From Phycisphaerales bacterium (GTDB taxonomy: Bacteria > Planctomycetota > Phycisphaerae > Phycisphaerales > UBA1924), in contig JAJDDD010000020.1 of NCBI GenBank assembly GCA_029260495.1, positions 1 to 64,000 on the forward strand: DNA of 64,000 nt. Direction: 5' to 3'. Below the pieces are notes generated by a model. The model made no database searches and was not told the origin of the DNA. It worked only from the letters and a program-made list of their open reading frames with translations. The translations under genes were made by a program, and so were the position numbers. Below, in pieces: positions 36,597 through 44,748 of this stretch. Within the stretch, counting starts at the first letter, position 1; each line of letters starts with the position of its first letter.

Positions 36597-36740
36597 TTAG
36601 TGTCTTTCATGGGGTTTTGAGCCGAATCTGCCTGAAAAACAAAGCTGGTCACGGCCTTTGACGGAGCAGGTTTTTTACCGCAGAGGTCGCTGAGAGCGCC
36701 GAGAAAACTTTTGCTATGCTATGGCAGAAGCAGCGAAAAA

Positions 36741-36768
36741 CCCCGCCTGGGAGTGAATCCCGGCGGGG
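36741..36768 (-). terminator. Second copy of the rRNA-type terminator
   Basis: The stem CCCCGCC...GGCGGGG followed on the minus strand by a run of five T matches the terminator behind the intact 5S gene (38,376-38,402) almost base for base, including the adjoining ATTGTTGTAAAA. It lies directly downstream of the decayed 5S copy. Confidence 0.8.
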
Positions 36769-36782
36769 TTATTGTTGTAAAA

Positions 36783-36906
36783 GGTGATACCTGCGTTAGC
36801 TGTCTTCTTTCAGGATTGCCGCCTCGCACGATTTATCTGCCCTAGGGAGTGCTTAGTTAATGGAGGGCGCACTAGGAGCAGGTGTTTCCAGCACAATATG
36901 GTCGCT
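36783..36906 (-). pseudogene. Decayed duplicate of the 5S rRNA gene
   Basis: Read on the plus strand, GGTGATACCT, then GTGCTTAGTTAA, AGCAGGTGTTTCCA and ATATGGTCGCT appear in the same order and spacing as GGCGATACCT, GTGCTTAACTAC, AACAGGTGTTTCCA and GTATGGTCGCC of the intact 5S gene. About 20 extra bases lie after the 3'-end motif and many helix positions have changed without compensation, so it should not fold as 5S rRNA. It keeps its terminator. Together with the intact 5S it forms a direct repeat around 37.0-38.3 kb. Confidence 0.75.
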
Positions 36907-36926
36907 AATAAAGTTGTTCTCAGCAA

Positions 36927-37163
36927 TTACCGTATTCCCGCTCGCTTGAGAAAGTCACTGAGGGAAATGCCGTAAACCTTGCAAAAATCGGCCAGTTCGA
37001 CGACATCCACTCGACGATCCCCTGCCTCGCATTTGGAGACGAAGGTAGCGTAAACGCCGAGCCTGCGAGCCACGTCAGATTGTCGCAAACCACGCTCCTC
37101 ACGCAATTGGCGCAGCAACTGCAATACGCGGCGATATTTGGTGGAATGGCGAGATTTCTTCAT
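36927..37163 (-). CDS. XRE-family helix-turn-helix regulator
   Basis: This is a 78-residue single-domain DNA-binding protein. The helix-turn-helix is plain: LRQLREERGLRQSDVARRLG, then TFVSKCEAGDRRVDVVELADF with the conserved E-x-G-x-R and the final hydrophobic helix. There is no second domain, so it is of the size of antitoxin-like or phage-type repressors. It is divergent from the 107-residue gene at 37,249 and shares an 85-bp control region with it that contains inverted repeats, so it probably regulates itself and that neighbour. Confidence 0.85.
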   Translation of the reverse strand: MKKSRHSTKYRRVLQLLRQLREERGLRQSDVARRLGVYATFVSKCEAGDRRVDVVELADFCKVYGISLSDFLKRAGIR

Positions 37164-37188
37164 GGCAGTTATCGCAAAGGTTGGAGGG

Positions 37189-37250
37189 TTGCAACAGTCT
37201 GCGCTAAACGCCTATAATTTCCCAAATTAGGAAATCCCACGATGGGAAAT
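37189..37250 (+). promoter_or_regulatory. Promoter with overlapping operator-like inverted repeat
   Basis: TTGCAA (37,189) and TATAAT (37,213) are 18 bp apart. Overlapping the -10 box and the start region, ATTTCCC (37,217-37,223) is the exact complement of GGGAAAT (37,244-37,250), with a further GGAAA at 37,230. The XRE regulator encoded next door is the obvious candidate ligand. Confidence 0.5.
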
Positions 37251-37572
37251 GGGGTGGGCTCGCAACCGCAAGATATTTCGCATGCCTACAGACGAAGAGA
37301 AAAGACAACTGCTCCGGCAGCTCTACGGAGATGCCACGATCAACAACAGGCTGCCGCTAGAGATCGACGACCCTGACGTGGCCGTTCTGCGCTCGTTATC
37401 GATGCTGACGGTAGGCCGCCCGACGGACTTTTGCGATCACCGCTTGCCACCGAGTGACATTCTTAGTTGGCTGCGCCGGGCCAAAATGCAAGACGTCAAA
37501 GGCACGCTGGTTGCTGCGCTGCGTCGATGGCATGAGCTGCGGAAAGAAGAGCGCGAAAAACGCCACCGATAG
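37249..37572 (+). CDS. Small protein of unknown function (107 residues)
   Basis: I do not recognise a family. The protein is mostly helical with a charged C-terminus (ALRRWHELRKEEREKRHR) and a conserved-looking core DDPDVAVLRSLSML...DFCDHRLPPSDILSWLRRAKM. The first ATG of the frame is used; a second at 37,282 would remove 11 basic residues and neither has a ribosome-binding site, so a leaderless or near-leaderless message from the TATAAT promoter is possible. It stands alone, divergent from the XRE regulator and converging on the HEPN-like gene. Confidence 0.55.
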   Translation: MGWARNRKIFRMPTDEEKRQLLRQLYGDATINNRLPLEIDDPDVAVLRSLSMLTVGRPTDFCDHRLPPSDILSWLRRAKMQDVKGTLVAALRRWHELRKEEREKRHR

Positions 37573-37614
37573 CTGGCCGTTGGTGCGCACTTGACTAACA
37601 AGGCCATACAGATG

Positions 37615-38205
37615 TTATGACGCGGTCGCTGCGGCTTGGAGCCGCTTGTTTTCGTCGACCACATCCAAGAGCCACAGTAATTCATCACGGCAGCCCCACA
37701 GTTTGTTTATTGGAATCGGAAAACCACCAAGATTCAACGTGCTTTTCTTTGGAACGTGTTCACCGCAATTTACAGGCGATACAACGACCGCGATAATCAA
37801 TCCGTAGATCAGAGCAGACGGCAAAACCAACACGCCATCCTTGGTTCGGATTTGCCTTTCATCGGTGAATTTGAGGTCTTTTGGGAGCGATGCATCGTGA
37901 TACAAGCCACAACGAACCACGTGATAAAGGATTTCCTGCACGGGAACACAGCCATCGGTATTCTTTTTGAGTTTAGGATGATCGTATTCGAGATGCAAAT
38001 TGAGAATCTTGCAACCACCAAAGGCAATGTCGGTAATCAACCCAAGGTTTTGGTGGATGAAGTTCTTGTAGCTACTACCGCCGGACTTACCGAACTCGGT
38101 TTTTGCGGTAGCGTCGATAGCCGCGCAGATCTGGAACAGAGCACCTTCCGGATCACTAATTTCCATCTTGTCGATTGTGTCCGACACTCGTGTTCCGACA
38201 GTCAT
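37615..38205 (-). CDS. HEPN-like protein of unknown function
   Basis: This 196-residue protein shows the element EILYHVVRCGLYHDAS, in which R-x4-H (RCGLYH) matches the HEPN RNase motif and sits on a predicted helix. The N-terminal part (ALFQICAAIDATAKTEFG) is a second helix as in HEPN folds, and FGGCKILNLHLE follows. ATG at 38,205 is chosen since GGAG lies eight bases upstream; the in-frame GTG three codons earlier overlaps that site. No nucleotidyltransferase (MNT) partner is next to it, so a standard HEPN-MNT toxin-antitoxin pair is not indicated. HEPN assignment rests on one motif and is tentative. Confidence 0.55.
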   Translation of the reverse strand: MTVGTRVSDTIDKMEISDPEGALFQICAAIDATAKTEFGKSGGSSYKNFIHQNLGLITDIAFGGCKILNLHLEYDHPKLKKNTDGCVPVQEILYHVVRCGLYHDASLPKDLKFTDERQIRTKDGVLVLPSALIYGLIIAVVVSPVNCGEHVPKKSTLNLGGFPIPINKLWGCRDELLWLLDVVDENKRLQAAATAS

Positions 38206-38370
38206 GTCTAGCACTCCTGCATGTACCGTTCTATGTCAGCAACATTCCTGAAGTGCAATAACTGCTTGCGTTCCCGGAGAAACGATAGCTACCGCTCTTC
38301 CCGTCCCACGTCCTTCAATTCTCGTCAACTATAACGACACAGACAAGCATTCAATCGACACTATCCATCA

Positions 38371-38402
38371 AAAAACCCCGCTCGGGACGAATCCCGGCGG
38401 GG
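38371..38402 (-). terminator. rRNA operon terminator
   Basis: On the minus strand CCCCGCCGGGA, a short loop, TCCCGAGCGGGG and then six T follow the 5S gene by about 16 bases: a textbook intrinsic terminator. Confidence 0.92.
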
Positions 38403-38418
38403 TTATTGTTGTAAAAAA

Positions 38419-38526
38419 TTTGGCGATACCTACTTTCGCGCGTGCTCGCACTATCATCGGCCCGGGGTGCTTAACTACTGTGTTCGGAATGGGAACAGGT
38501 GTTTCCACCACGGTATGGTCGCCAAA
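38419..38526 (-). rRNA. rrf: 5S ribosomal RNA
   Basis: The 108-nt minus-strand sequence has the terminal helix TTTGGCGA/TCGCCAAA, the loop word CCATTCCGAACACAG and AGTTAAGC, all diagnostic of bacterial 5S rRNA. It lies about 170 bp downstream of the 23S gene and is followed by the rRNA terminator. Confidence 0.96.
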
Positions 38527-38594
38527 AAAAGTAGGTAGCAGCGGTAGCCGACTACCTACTTGTTTGACTTGGTGTGTATTAGCAAGAGTGAACC

Positions 38595-38677
38595 AAATGT
38601 GAGATTTTTGATTTGCGATTTAAGATGTGAAGAATGAATTCTTACATCATCAATCTTAGATCTTCAATCTCACATTT
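38595..38677. repeat. Long imperfect hairpin in the 23S-5S spacer
   Basis: AAATGTGAGATT (38,595-38,606) pairs exactly with AATCTCACATTT (38,666-38,677), and the inner arms (GATGTGAAGAAT/ATTCTTACATC around a GAATTC centre) continue the pairing. It could be an RNase III processing stem or a dispersed A+T-rich palindromic repeat that has entered the spacer. Confidence 0.65.
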
Positions 38678-39092
38678 CTTACCTTTGTCCTTTGATTGAA
38701 ATCAAAAAGCATTGGATAAATGTGGCCAAGCGTTCGTCCATTAGTACCGGTTAGCTGAATGCATTGCTGCACTTACACATCCGGCCTATCAACCTGGTCG
38801 TCTTCCAGGGGACTTTCGGGCATTGCCCTACGAAACCTAATCTTGGAGAGGGCTTCACGCTTAGATGCTTTCAGCGTTTATCCTTTCCGACCTTAGCTAC
38901 CCTGCCGTGCCGCTAGCGCGACAACAGGAACACCAGAGGGTCGTCCTTCTAAATCCTCTCGTACTAAAGAAGAACCTCCTCAAGTTTCGTCCGCCCACAG
39001 TAGATAGGGACCGACCTGTCTCTCGACGGTCTGAACCCAGCTCACGTACCACTTTCATTGGCGAACAGCCAAACCCTTGGGAGCTTCTCCAC

Positions 39093-39130
<38 letters not shown>

Positions 39131-39157
39131 GCTCCGCCGCTATGGACGCTCGGGAGC

Positions 39158-39190
<33 letters not shown>

Positions 39191-39215
39191 TGTTGAGCGA
39201 TGGCCCTTCCATACG

Positions 39216-39251
<36 letters not shown>

Positions 39252-39356
39252 TTCGACTGATAAGTCTCACAGTTTAGCACCCTTCTACCTTTACGCTCGA
39301 TGCCTGATTGCCAACCAGGCTGAGGGTACCTAATTGGGCTCCTCCGTTACTCTTTA

Positions 39357-39398
<42 letters not shown>

Positions 39399-39582
39399 GT
39401 TGCCCGGTTTCACGGGAATCAACGTTAGAACTAAACCATGAACAGGGTGGTATTTCACCAATGACTCCCCCTGGACTAGCGCCCAGGGATCAAAGTCTCC
39501 CACCTATCCTACACAGTACATAGCACAGCCCAATATCAGCCTACAGTAAAGGTTCACGGGGTCTTTCCGTCTAGCTGCGGGA

Positions 39583-39620
<38 letters not shown>

Positions 39621-39672
39621 ACTGGTTGAGACAGTACTTCTCTCGTTACGCCTTTCATGCAGGTCGGAACTT

Positions 39673-40395
39673 CACGTAATTCCACGGTTTCCCGTGGCGT
39701 AGACTATACCTTCACCTGTTCAAAGCGAGTTGAGAATCTCGTCTTTTGTATATCTACGTTTGCCCGATGAGTTCATACTCACCGCCACCTCAACGATCTT
39801 TTTAAAACCCTCAAGTTGCAAATGCTGTTTGGCGGAAACCAAACGACACACAAGGTCAAACTTCTTGACATCGTCCTGCTTGGACGAAAGAAGCGGATAT
39901 TTCTGAAAATGGGGAAGAACGTTCTTCACCAAGTCATCAATTTTCCGAACCTCGAACTTAAGAGTGTTATCCGATCGATCAGGACGTATGGAGCCACAAT
40001 CCCACAATTCTTGGAGTTGATTCAGTATTTCAGCCCGATCAGCATTCTGACTGACTGAAAAACTAGGTCGTACCTCCCAGCCATAGCAATGACGCTTGCT
40101 AGGAGTGAAAGAGATGCAAAAACATCCCTCCCCGTCGACAAAACCAGAAATGTAAGAAAGCAAGTCCATGACAAAGAACAGGGCCGGCGTGTTAGGCAAT
40201 CTTTCGATAGCCTCTAGGGTTCTCACACCCTAAGTCGTTACAGGGATTCGCTGTCCTCGCGAACAGCGATCTTACCCTCGGTATTGCCCTCAGCAAACAG
40301 AGCTTTCCGCTAGGAAATCTAAGTTTCAGTTAGGGTTTCACCGATTTGAGCCGGTGCATGCAACACGATTGCTCGTGCGCTGGGCAAGGTTTCTT
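39673..40395 (-). other. Group I intron in 23S rRNA (site equivalent to E. coli 1931)
   Basis: The exons join as ...GTCGGGT|AAGTTCCGACC, an uninterrupted 23S sequence. The intron obeys group I rules: the last 5'-exon base is U, the last intron base is G, and an internal guide GCCC (40,382-40,385) pairs with the exon GGGU as P1. R-like ACGACTTA (about 40,231-40,238) and S-like GGTATAGTC (39,702-39,710) can form P7. CCACGG-GAAA-CCGTGG (39,681-39,696) is a P9 hairpin with a GNRA loop. The endonuclease gene lies between R and S, in P8. Site 1931 introns are known in a few bacteria and in organelles. Confidence 0.9.
39720..40169 (-). CDS. LAGLIDADG homing endonuclease in the 23S intron
   Basis: This protein of about 149 residues has one LAGLIDADG motif, YISGFVDGEGCF, close to the N-terminus, followed by the beta-rich DNA-binding face (WEVRPSFSVSQN, LKFEVRKIDDL) and helical tail (LLSSKQDDVKKFDLV), as in I-CreI-type enzymes that act as homodimers. 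The acidic active-site residue in the motif (D of VDGEG) is intact. The ATG at 40,169 is chosen because it puts the motif at residues 6-16; the frame extends upstream to a GTG at 40,226 but that part overlaps intron core sequence. It presumably cuts intron-less 23S genes near position 1931 to spread the intron. Confidence 0.88.
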   Translation of the reverse strand: MDLLSYISGFVDGEGCFCISFTPSKRHCYGWEVRPSFSVSQNADRAEILNQLQELWDCGSIRPDRSDNTLKFEVRKIDDLVKNVLPHFQKYPLLSSKQDDVKKFDLVCRLVSAKQHLQLEGFKKIVEVAVSMNSSGKRRYTKDEILNSL

Positions 40396-40409
40396 ACCCG
40401 ACAAGGAAC

Positions 40410-40453
<44 letters not shown>

Positions 40454-41135
40454 TGCTTAGGTTGCGAGCTTCGCCGAAGCTAACCCACTTCCGTGACATT
40501 CCGGCACCGGGCAAGCGTCACTCTGTATACATCCTCTTGCGAGTTAGCACAGAGCTGTGTTTTTGATAAACAGTCGCCAGAGCCTATTCTCTGCGCCCTT
40601 TCCCCGAAGGGAGGAGGGCCCCCTTATTGCTAACGTACGGGGTCAATTTGCCTAGTTCCTTCACAACCGTTCTCTCGAGCGCCTGAGGCTATTCGCCTCG
40701 CCCACCTGTGTCAGTTTTGGTACGGACTCTGCTTTGCCCCCAGAGCTTTTCTCGGAACTCCCTCCCCCAGTATCGGCCTCGAGGGCCTCAGCATGCTGAT
40801 GCTTCCACTGAGCTTGGAAATTCGCACTCTGGTTTGATCTCCACAGAGGCGCAGGAATATTAACCTGCTGTCCATCGACTACGCCTTTCGGCCTCGCCTT
40901 AGGATCCGGCTAACCCTGGGCGGATTTCCCTTCCCCAGGAACCCTTGGGCTTACGGCGAGCGGGATTTTCACCCGCTTTATCGTTACTCAAGCCGGCATA
41001 TTCACTTCCTGACGCTCCAGCGACCCTTCCGGGACGCCTTCAATGCTGACAGGAACGCTCTCCTACCGCTCGCATAAATGCGAGCCCGCAGCTTCGGTTC
41101 TCCGCTTATTCCCGATCATTATCGGCACCAGATTC

Positions 41136-41167
<32 letters not shown>

Positions 41168-41453
41168 TGGTGGCTGCTTCTAAGCCAACATCCTGGCTGT
41201 CACGGCAATCTGACTTCCTTTCGAACTTAGCGGAGATCTGGGACCTTAGCTGGCGGTCTGGATTGTTTTCCTTTTGTCCACGGATATTATCACCCCTGGA
41301 CTGACTCCCACGTCTTGGCTGTTGGTATTCGGAGTTTGGTTGCCCCGGGTACCCGGGCAGGGCCCCAAAGGCATCCAGTAGCTCTACCCCCAACAGTTGC
41401 ATCGTGAGGCTAGCCCGAAAGCTATTTCGGAGAGAACGAGCTATCTCCGAGTA

Positions 41454-41486
<33 letters not shown>

Positions 41487-42009
41487 GCCCAACTTTTCAA
41501 CGTTGGTGCGTTCGGTCCTCCAGGCGGCTTTACCCGCCCTTCAACCTGCCCATGGGTAGATCACTCGGTTTCGCGTCTGCCCCATGCGACTCAGCGCCCA
41601 TTTCAGACTCGCTTTCGCTCCGGCTCCGGCCCGTTAGGCCTTAGCCTCGCCGCATAGAGCAACTCGCCGGCTCATTATGCAAAAGGCACGCCGTCACCCC
41701 GGCAAGCGGGGCTCCGACTGCTTGTAAGCGTATGGTTTCAGGTACTATTTCACTCCCTTAACAAGGGTGCTTGTCATCATTCAGTCACCTTACTGATTCA
41801 CTATCGGTTGTCGAGGAGTACTTAGGCTTGGAGGGTGGACCCCCCATGTTCAATCCGGGTTCCACGAGCCCGAATCTACTCTATGCCTCACCAGCTATGA
41901 CACTACAGGGCCATCACCTTCTTTGGCCCGGCTTTCCAACCGGTTCATGTCACTACTGGCTAATCCGCTTTCGCTCGCCGCTACTTACGGAGTCGCGGTT
42001 GCTTTCCTT

Positions 42010-42046
<37 letters not shown>

Positions 42047-42218
42047 GCTTCACACGCCTATGCATTCAGCGTGTGATGACCCTCAACGGGCCGGGTTGCC
42101 CCATTCGGAGATCCCAGGATCACAGCTTAGTTACCAGCTCCTCTGGGCATTTCGCAGGTTCTCGCGTCCTTCATCGCCTCTCGACACCAAGACATCCACC
42201 ATACGCTCTTATTGATTT

Positions 42219-42598
42219 CGTCACGTCAACCGGACGCCGCCGGACTTTCATCCAACGACCGCCAATCTCTGTGACAAACCGTATAATCGCTCTTTTCTAA
42301 AAACTTACTAACTAACTACATGCTCGCGTTGCTTTCTGCTGCATCTATCCCGACTGGATCTTTCGATCGAGCTAAGAGAAATACGACAAGAAGCAAACAC
42401 GACGCAGGCGTTCGATCTCGGCTCGCAGTCCTTTGGGCACGTTGGAAAGACCTTGAAAAGTCGCGTGCTTGGGGACTGCGAAATATTTCCGCATCCATCA
42501 TCCGGTTTTCAAAGAAACGCAAGGGCCAGGAAAGCACGCCTCAGGAGGCGAGATTGCCCGGCCCGGTGATCCCGCCCCTTGTCAGGAGCGAGCCGCAG
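42219..42598 (-). other. Leader of the 23S-5S transcript
   Basis: No gene is seen. On the minus strand a boxA-like TTTCTTTGAAAAC stands at about 42,513-42,525, followed by the short stem GCGGAAATATTTCGC. Base composition changes in this stretch: the part next to the promoter is G+C-rich like the right half of the window, the part next to 23S is near 48% G+C. Confidence 0.5.
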
Positions 42599-42626
42599 AG
42601 TGTATTCAAGCTCGCGGCTGTGTCAA
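42599..42626 (-). promoter_or_regulatory. Strong promoter of the 23S-5S unit
   Basis: On the minus strand a perfect TTGACA (42,621-42,626) is 16 bp from TACACT (42,599-42,604), ending about 40 bp after the stop of the preceding operon and reading towards the 23S gene. Confidence 0.7.
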
Positions 42627-42666
42627 GGCGTGCAGCGGGGCCTGTGGAAAAAACTCCAAATCCGCC

Positions 42667-44748
42667 TCATCCGCCGCCCACTCGCCCGCGATTCATGGAG
42701 GATGGCGGACGCCCATCTCTGCTTTCGCGGTCATCCCGCTCTTGGCGTCCAGGGCCTCCGAGCCCCGTCGTTCCGGCGTTGGGCCGGCTGGCTGGACTCA
42801 GTTGATCTCCGACCGGGTCGAGGACGCTGGCCATCTGACCAAGGGCGGCGCTGTCGCGGAGACGCTGAAGACTTTCGAGGCGAATATCACTCTGCTGTTC
42901 GCGGACGATTACGTCGCCGACGTCGTTGCGAAAGATTGCGGCGTACTGCTCGGCGCCCCTGCCCGAGCCGATCGCGGGCTTGGTGATGATGTCGAGTAGA
43001 AACCACCCTGCGGCTCCCACCGGCACGTTGTCAGGCGACGTGTCCATGACTTGGGCGACGGCGGGGCTGTCCTCGTTTTGTTGAATATCAAAGAACGGCA
43101 GACGCATGTCATTCAGCGCCAACTCGCCGATGACGGCGTCGCCGGGTCGCAATCGGAGCCCCTGGTTGCGCCAATAGCCGTAGTAGAACTCGAAGAGTTC
43201 GACGGTGGCGGTGGGCAGGCTGCGCTCTGCGCCGATGCCGGCGCCGAGCCCTGCGTTGGTGACAAAGAGGTAGGAGTTGGGGTCGACGATGACGGGCTCG
43301 CTCCAGTCAGAAGGCTCGCTGACCATGACGGGCTCTTGAGCGAGAGGGAGGGCTTCCTCGGCGATGTAGTCGCTGAATCCATAGAGGGGATTGGGGATGG
43401 TGACGCGAATTTGATATTGATAGGTCTTGCCAGCCTGGACTGTGATGTCATGGGCCCAAACCTGAACGGATTGACCATCACGGAGCCTGCCAATTGGGGC
43501 CTCAAGCGCGTCCTGAGCCGGGGAGGCGACGATGGCGTTCTCGACATCGATGCCGGCAGCCTGGAGAGTTGTGCGGAGCTGGCTGAGCTCTTGTTGGCGA
43601 GTCTGGATTTGATCGCGGATGCGATCAAGCGGGTCTTGCTTTGTTTCCTTCGGCCTGGTGTCTGATTCGCGATCGCGATCACGGGGGCCTCCGCCTCCGG
43701 GCCTTCCCACCTGGGCGACCCACTCCGGTCCAAGGGAAGAGAGGCCGGCGTCGGAGCGCTTGTCTTGCTGGGAATCTAGCCTTCGTTCCAATGTTTGGAT
43801 TTCTGCTTCGAGCTGGAGGTATCGCTTCCAGGTTCGGAGGTTGTTCTTGAATGCTTTGCTGGCGTCGCTGGCGGCGGCGGGGGGAATCCAGGGTTCGCCG
43901 GCGATCATGGTGTAGAAAGCAGGCTGAACGAGTTGCCGTTCTGCTTCGCGGGTGAGGTTGATGAGATCGACGAGCGCTTTGGGATCGGATATTTCATCAA
44001 TCACAGCCCGGGTGTTCATGCGCCCCGGCGGGGGCGCGATGAGCGCTGCGCTGCTGTAGCTTCCATCGGGATAGAGCTCACGCCGAAAGAGCTGAACATC
44101 GACGATGGCCAATCTCTTTTGCCACCAACGCAGGGGCACAGGTTTTTTCGGCCCGGCGCCATCGGGGTCGGCGCGCAGGGCGGCGATGAGCGGCGCTGCG
44201 TTGAACGAGGCCTCCACCGAGACGGCGCGCATGTCGTAAGGCTGTTCAGGGCGGATGTTGGATGATCGGTCAAGCACATCCGGAATCGCTGCAATGACGA
44301 GTGGATCGATTGTGCCGGCGAAGGCTCGAGCGCTGACCTGACTTGGCGCCGGAACGACAGCGAGTTCGACGAGCAGTTTCTCATCAGGGGGAAGGTCTTC
44401 ATCCGCACCGACATCTCCAGCGGGCGGGCCAAGGGGGATGTCAATGAGAGCGATCTCGGTCGGCTCTTGTTCAAGCGCAGCAGCGAAACGCCCACTCAGT
44501 TTCGGGGCTTCCTGAGGCGCTTGTGGATCAGGCTCGGGCTGTTCGAGCTGGCGCAGCTTGGATTGGGCAGCGCTGGCGACGCGCTGGAAGGCCTCATCAA
44601 TGGGCACACCTTCATCAGTGTGGACCTTGATGGTGTTGGGGCCGCCGCCGAACTGCATGGTGAGCACGGTAAAGAGGGCGAGAGCCATCAGAGCGAAGAA
44701 CACCTTTTCAGCATGTTTCTCGATAGTGCTGATTCGTCGCAGCTTCAT
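42667..44748 (-). CDS. Membrane-anchored protein of the PilM-like operon, unknown function
   Basis: This 693-residue protein has one N-terminal membrane helix (VFFALMALALFTVLTM, about residues 15-30) after a basic start, then a large presumably periplasmic part. A coiled coil spans about 310-400 (LEAEIQTLERRLDSQQD and DQIQTRQQELSQLRTTLQ), a beta-rich domain follows (VWAHDITVQAGKTYQYQIRV), and the tail is Arg/Gly/Asp-rich and disordered. The family is not recognised. Its ATG overlaps the stop of the upstream gene (ATGA), and both are coupled to the PilM-PilN fusion, so it may play the PilP-like part of an inner-membrane alignment complex. Confidence 0.65.
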   Translation of the reverse strand: MKLRRISTIEKHAEKVFFALMALALFTVLTMQFGGGPNTIKVHTDEGVPIDEAFQRVASAAQSKLRQLEQPEPDPQAPQEAPKLSGRFAAALEQEPTEIALIDIPLGPPAGDVGADEDLPPDEKLLVELAVVPAPSQVSARAFAGTIDPLVIAAIPDVLDRSSNIRPEQPYDMRAVSVEASFNAAPLIAALRADPDGAGPKKPVPLRWWQKRLAIVDVQLFRRELYPDGSYSSAALIAPPPGRMNTRAVIDEISDPKALVDLINLTREAERQLVQPAFYTMIAGEPWIPPAAASDASKAFKNNLRTWKRYLQLEAEIQTLERRLDSQQDKRSDAGLSSLGPEWVAQVGRPGGGGPRDRDRESDTRPKETKQDPLDRIRDQIQTRQQELSQLRTTLQAAGIDVENAIVASPAQDALEAPIGRLRDGQSVQVWAHDITVQAGKTYQYQIRVTIPNPLYGFSDYIAEEALPLAQEPVMVSEPSDWSEPVIVDPNSYLFVTNAGLGAGIGAERSLPTATVELFEFYYGYWRNQGLRLRPGDAVIGELALNDMRLPFFDIQQNEDSPAVAQVMDTSPDNVPVGAAGWFLLDIITKPAIGSGRGAEQYAAIFRNDVGDVIVREQQSDIRLESLQRLRDSAALGQMASVLDPVGDQLSPASRPNAGTTGLGGPGRQERDDRESRDGRPPSSMNRGRVGGG

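Noticed and set aside
36783-36906. A functional second 5S rRNA gene
   Set aside because: Extra bases and uncompensated changes disrupt the helices, so a pseudogene is the better reading.
40170-40226. A 19-residue N-terminal extension of the homing endonuclease
   Set aside because: It starts at GTG, overlaps intron core sequence near the R element and has no similarity to endonuclease N-termini; the ATG at 40,169 gives the usual motif position.
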